Origin: Gammaproteobacteria bacterium
GTDB taxonomy: Bacteria > Pseudomonadota > Gammaproteobacteria > SZUA-229
DNA: 5,818 nucleotides
Assembly (NCBI GenBank): GCA_002401185.1
Contig: NVSH01000011.1
Span: 1,732 to 7,549, forward strand
Reading direction: 5' to 3'
Below are positions 5,001 to 5,818 of the stretch, piece by piece. Below the pieces are notes generated by a model, which ran no database searches, was not told where the DNA came from, and saw only the letters and a program-made list of their open reading frames with translations. A program made the position numbers and the translations under genes. Numbering within the stretch: the first letter of the stretch is position 1; each line of letters opens with the position of its first letter.

Positions 5001-5537
5001 ATGCCTGCCGAAAAGGACTCAACCAATAGACCCAACGCCTACTCCTACAAAGACCTGTTAACCTGTAGTCGTGGTGAACTGTTCGGCCCAGGCAATGCGC
5101 AACTACCTGCACCGAATATGTTGATGATCGACCGCATAAGTCGTATTGCTGAAACTGGCGGCTCATACAATAAAGGTGAGATAAAAGCTGAACTCGATAT
5201 TAACCCTGACCTTTGGTTTTTTAAGTGCCATTTTGAAAATGACCCTGTCATGCCAGGCTGCTTAGGTCTGGATGCCATGTGGCAACTTATCGGTTTTCAT
5301 TTAGGCTGGTTAGGCCATCCAGGACGAGGGCGAGCTCTGGGCGTTGGCGAAGTTAAATTTACCGGTCAGGTCCTGCCCACTGGTAAAATAGTTAAATACC
5401 AGATTGACATTAAACGTGTTATTGCGCGCGGCCTGGTCATGGGCATTGCTGACGCCTCGATGTCTATCGATGACCGCGACATCTATGTGGCAAAAAACTT
5501 ACGTGTTGGCCTCTTTACCTCAACTGAAGATTTTTAA
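5001..5537 (+). CDS. fabA: 3-hydroxydecanoyl-ACP dehydratase / trans-2,cis-3-decenoyl-ACP isomerase
   Basis: 178-residue cytosolic hot-dog-fold enzyme. It dehydrates 3-hydroxydecanoyl-ACP to trans-2-decenoyl-ACP and isomerises this to the cis-3 form, the branch point to unsaturated fatty acids. It is close to E. coli FabA (172 residues): [70 protein letters not shown] and GLFTSTEDF. The catalytic His is residue 77 (KCHF) and the catalytic Asp is 91 (GLDAMW), equal to E. coli His70 and Asp84. I chose ATG 5001 because GAGA lies 6 bases upstream; the in-frame TTG at 4989 would add four residues and overlap that site. The N-terminus is a few residues longer than in E. coli. The next gene, fabB, starts 11 bases after the stop. 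The presence of FabA rather than only FabZ marks the anaerobic route typical of Gammaproteobacteria. Confidence 0.97.
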   Translation: MPAEKDSTNRPNAYSYKDLLTCSRGELFGPGNAQLPAPNMLMIDRISRIAETGGSYNKGEIKAELDINPDLWFFKCHFENDPVMPGCLGLDAMWQLIGFHLGWLGHPGRGRALGVGEVKFTGQVLPTGKIVKYQIDIKRVIARGLVMGIADASMSIDDRDIYVAKNLRVGLFTSTEDF

Positions 5538-5548
5538 GGTATTAAAAA

Positions 5549-5818
5549 ATGAAACGAGTAGTAATCTCTGGAATCGGAATTGTTTCCTGTCTCGGCAATG
5601 ATAAAAATGCCGTACTGGACTCACTGCAACAAGGTCGTTCAGGTATAAAATTCAAACAGGAGTACGCTGACGTCGGCATGCGCAGTCACGTGGCCGGCAG
5701 TGTTGATATCGACACCACAGCCTTAATTGACCGTAAAGTAAAACGCTTCATGGGCGATGCTGCTGCGTTTACCTATATTTCCATGCAACAGGCGATTGAA
5801 GACGCCAAACTTGACGAC
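5549..5818 (+). CDS. fabB: 3-oxoacyl-ACP synthase I, N-terminal 90 residues (cut by the window end)
   Basis: Start of beta-ketoacyl-ACP synthase I, which elongates cis-3-decenoyl-ACP made by FabA and other acyl-ACPs by condensation with malonyl-ACP. The visible part matches E. coli FabB closely: [61 protein letters not shown] and IDRKVKRFM are features I associate with FabB rather than FabF. The catalytic Cys-His-His residues lie beyond the window, as does the rest of the roughly 400-residue thiolase-fold enzyme, so activity cannot be judged here. AAGGT (5536-5540) overlaps the fabA stop codon and lies 8 bases before the ATG, so translation is probably coupled to fabA. The frame is open to the last base. 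Confidence 0.95.
   Translation, partial: MKRVVISGIGIVSCLGNDKNAVLDSLQQGRSGIKFKQEYADVGMRSHVAGSVDIDTTALIDRKVKRFMGDAAAFTYISMQQAIEDAKLDD

Noticed and set aside
5045..5278. Minus-strand 77-codon frame opposite fabA
   Set aside because: It lies fully inside strongly conserved fabA and reads as low-quality reverse-strand protein.

Overview
The window reads as ordinary chromosomal sequence from a gammaproteobacterium that is not an enteric. The main evidence is a fabA-fabB pair (the anaerobic unsaturated fatty acid pathway, typical of Gammaproteobacteria and some Alphaproteobacteria), a two-part RNase D, a GloA with all metal ligands, and the small families DUF4426 and DUF3301, which I know mainly from gammaproteobacterial genomes. 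The DNA is AT-rich by eye, with many A-runs. I cannot name the genus. There are no RNA genes, mobile elements, CRISPR arrays or phage genes, and no gene-free stretch longer than 300 bases.

Layout. (1) 103-624: an unrecognised exported protein with four cysteines in its mature part. (2) 644-742: a possible 32-codon ORF with a strong Shine-Dalgarno sequence and a TTG start, ending on the ribosome binding site of the next gene. (3) 748-1368: an MlaC/Ttg2D-like periplasmic lipid-carrier protein with no other mla gene in view. (4) 1447-3898: four closely spaced genes (gaps of 36, 16 and 15 bases), probably one operon: a membrane-anchored glutaredoxin-like protein, a TerB-like protein, glyoxalase I (gloA) and ribonuclease D (rnd). 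(5) 3978-4433: an exported DUF4426 protein with its own likely promoter. (6) 4540-4875, minus strand: a DUF3301 protein with one N-terminal membrane segment, convergent with the DUF4426 gene and divergent from fabA. (7) 5001-5537 and 5549-5818: fabA, then the first 90 codons of fabB, which runs off the window.

How the genes fit together. FabA and FabB cooperate directly: FabA makes and isomerises the C10 2-enoyl intermediate, and FabB elongates the cis-3 product toward unsaturated fatty acids. Their 11-base spacing, with the fabB ribosome binding site on the fabA stop codon, suggests coupled translation. The upstream half is biased toward the envelope: a secreted cysteine protein, an MlaC-like carrier, a thiol-redox protein predicted to face the periplasm, a DUF4426 protein and a DUF3301 protein. 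Whether these act together is inference. I see no clear evidence of a new multi-gene system. The best leads are the small ORF ahead of the mlaC-like gene, the orphan status of that gene, the tethered glutaredoxin, and a hairpin that would hide the ribosome binding site of the DUF4426 gene.
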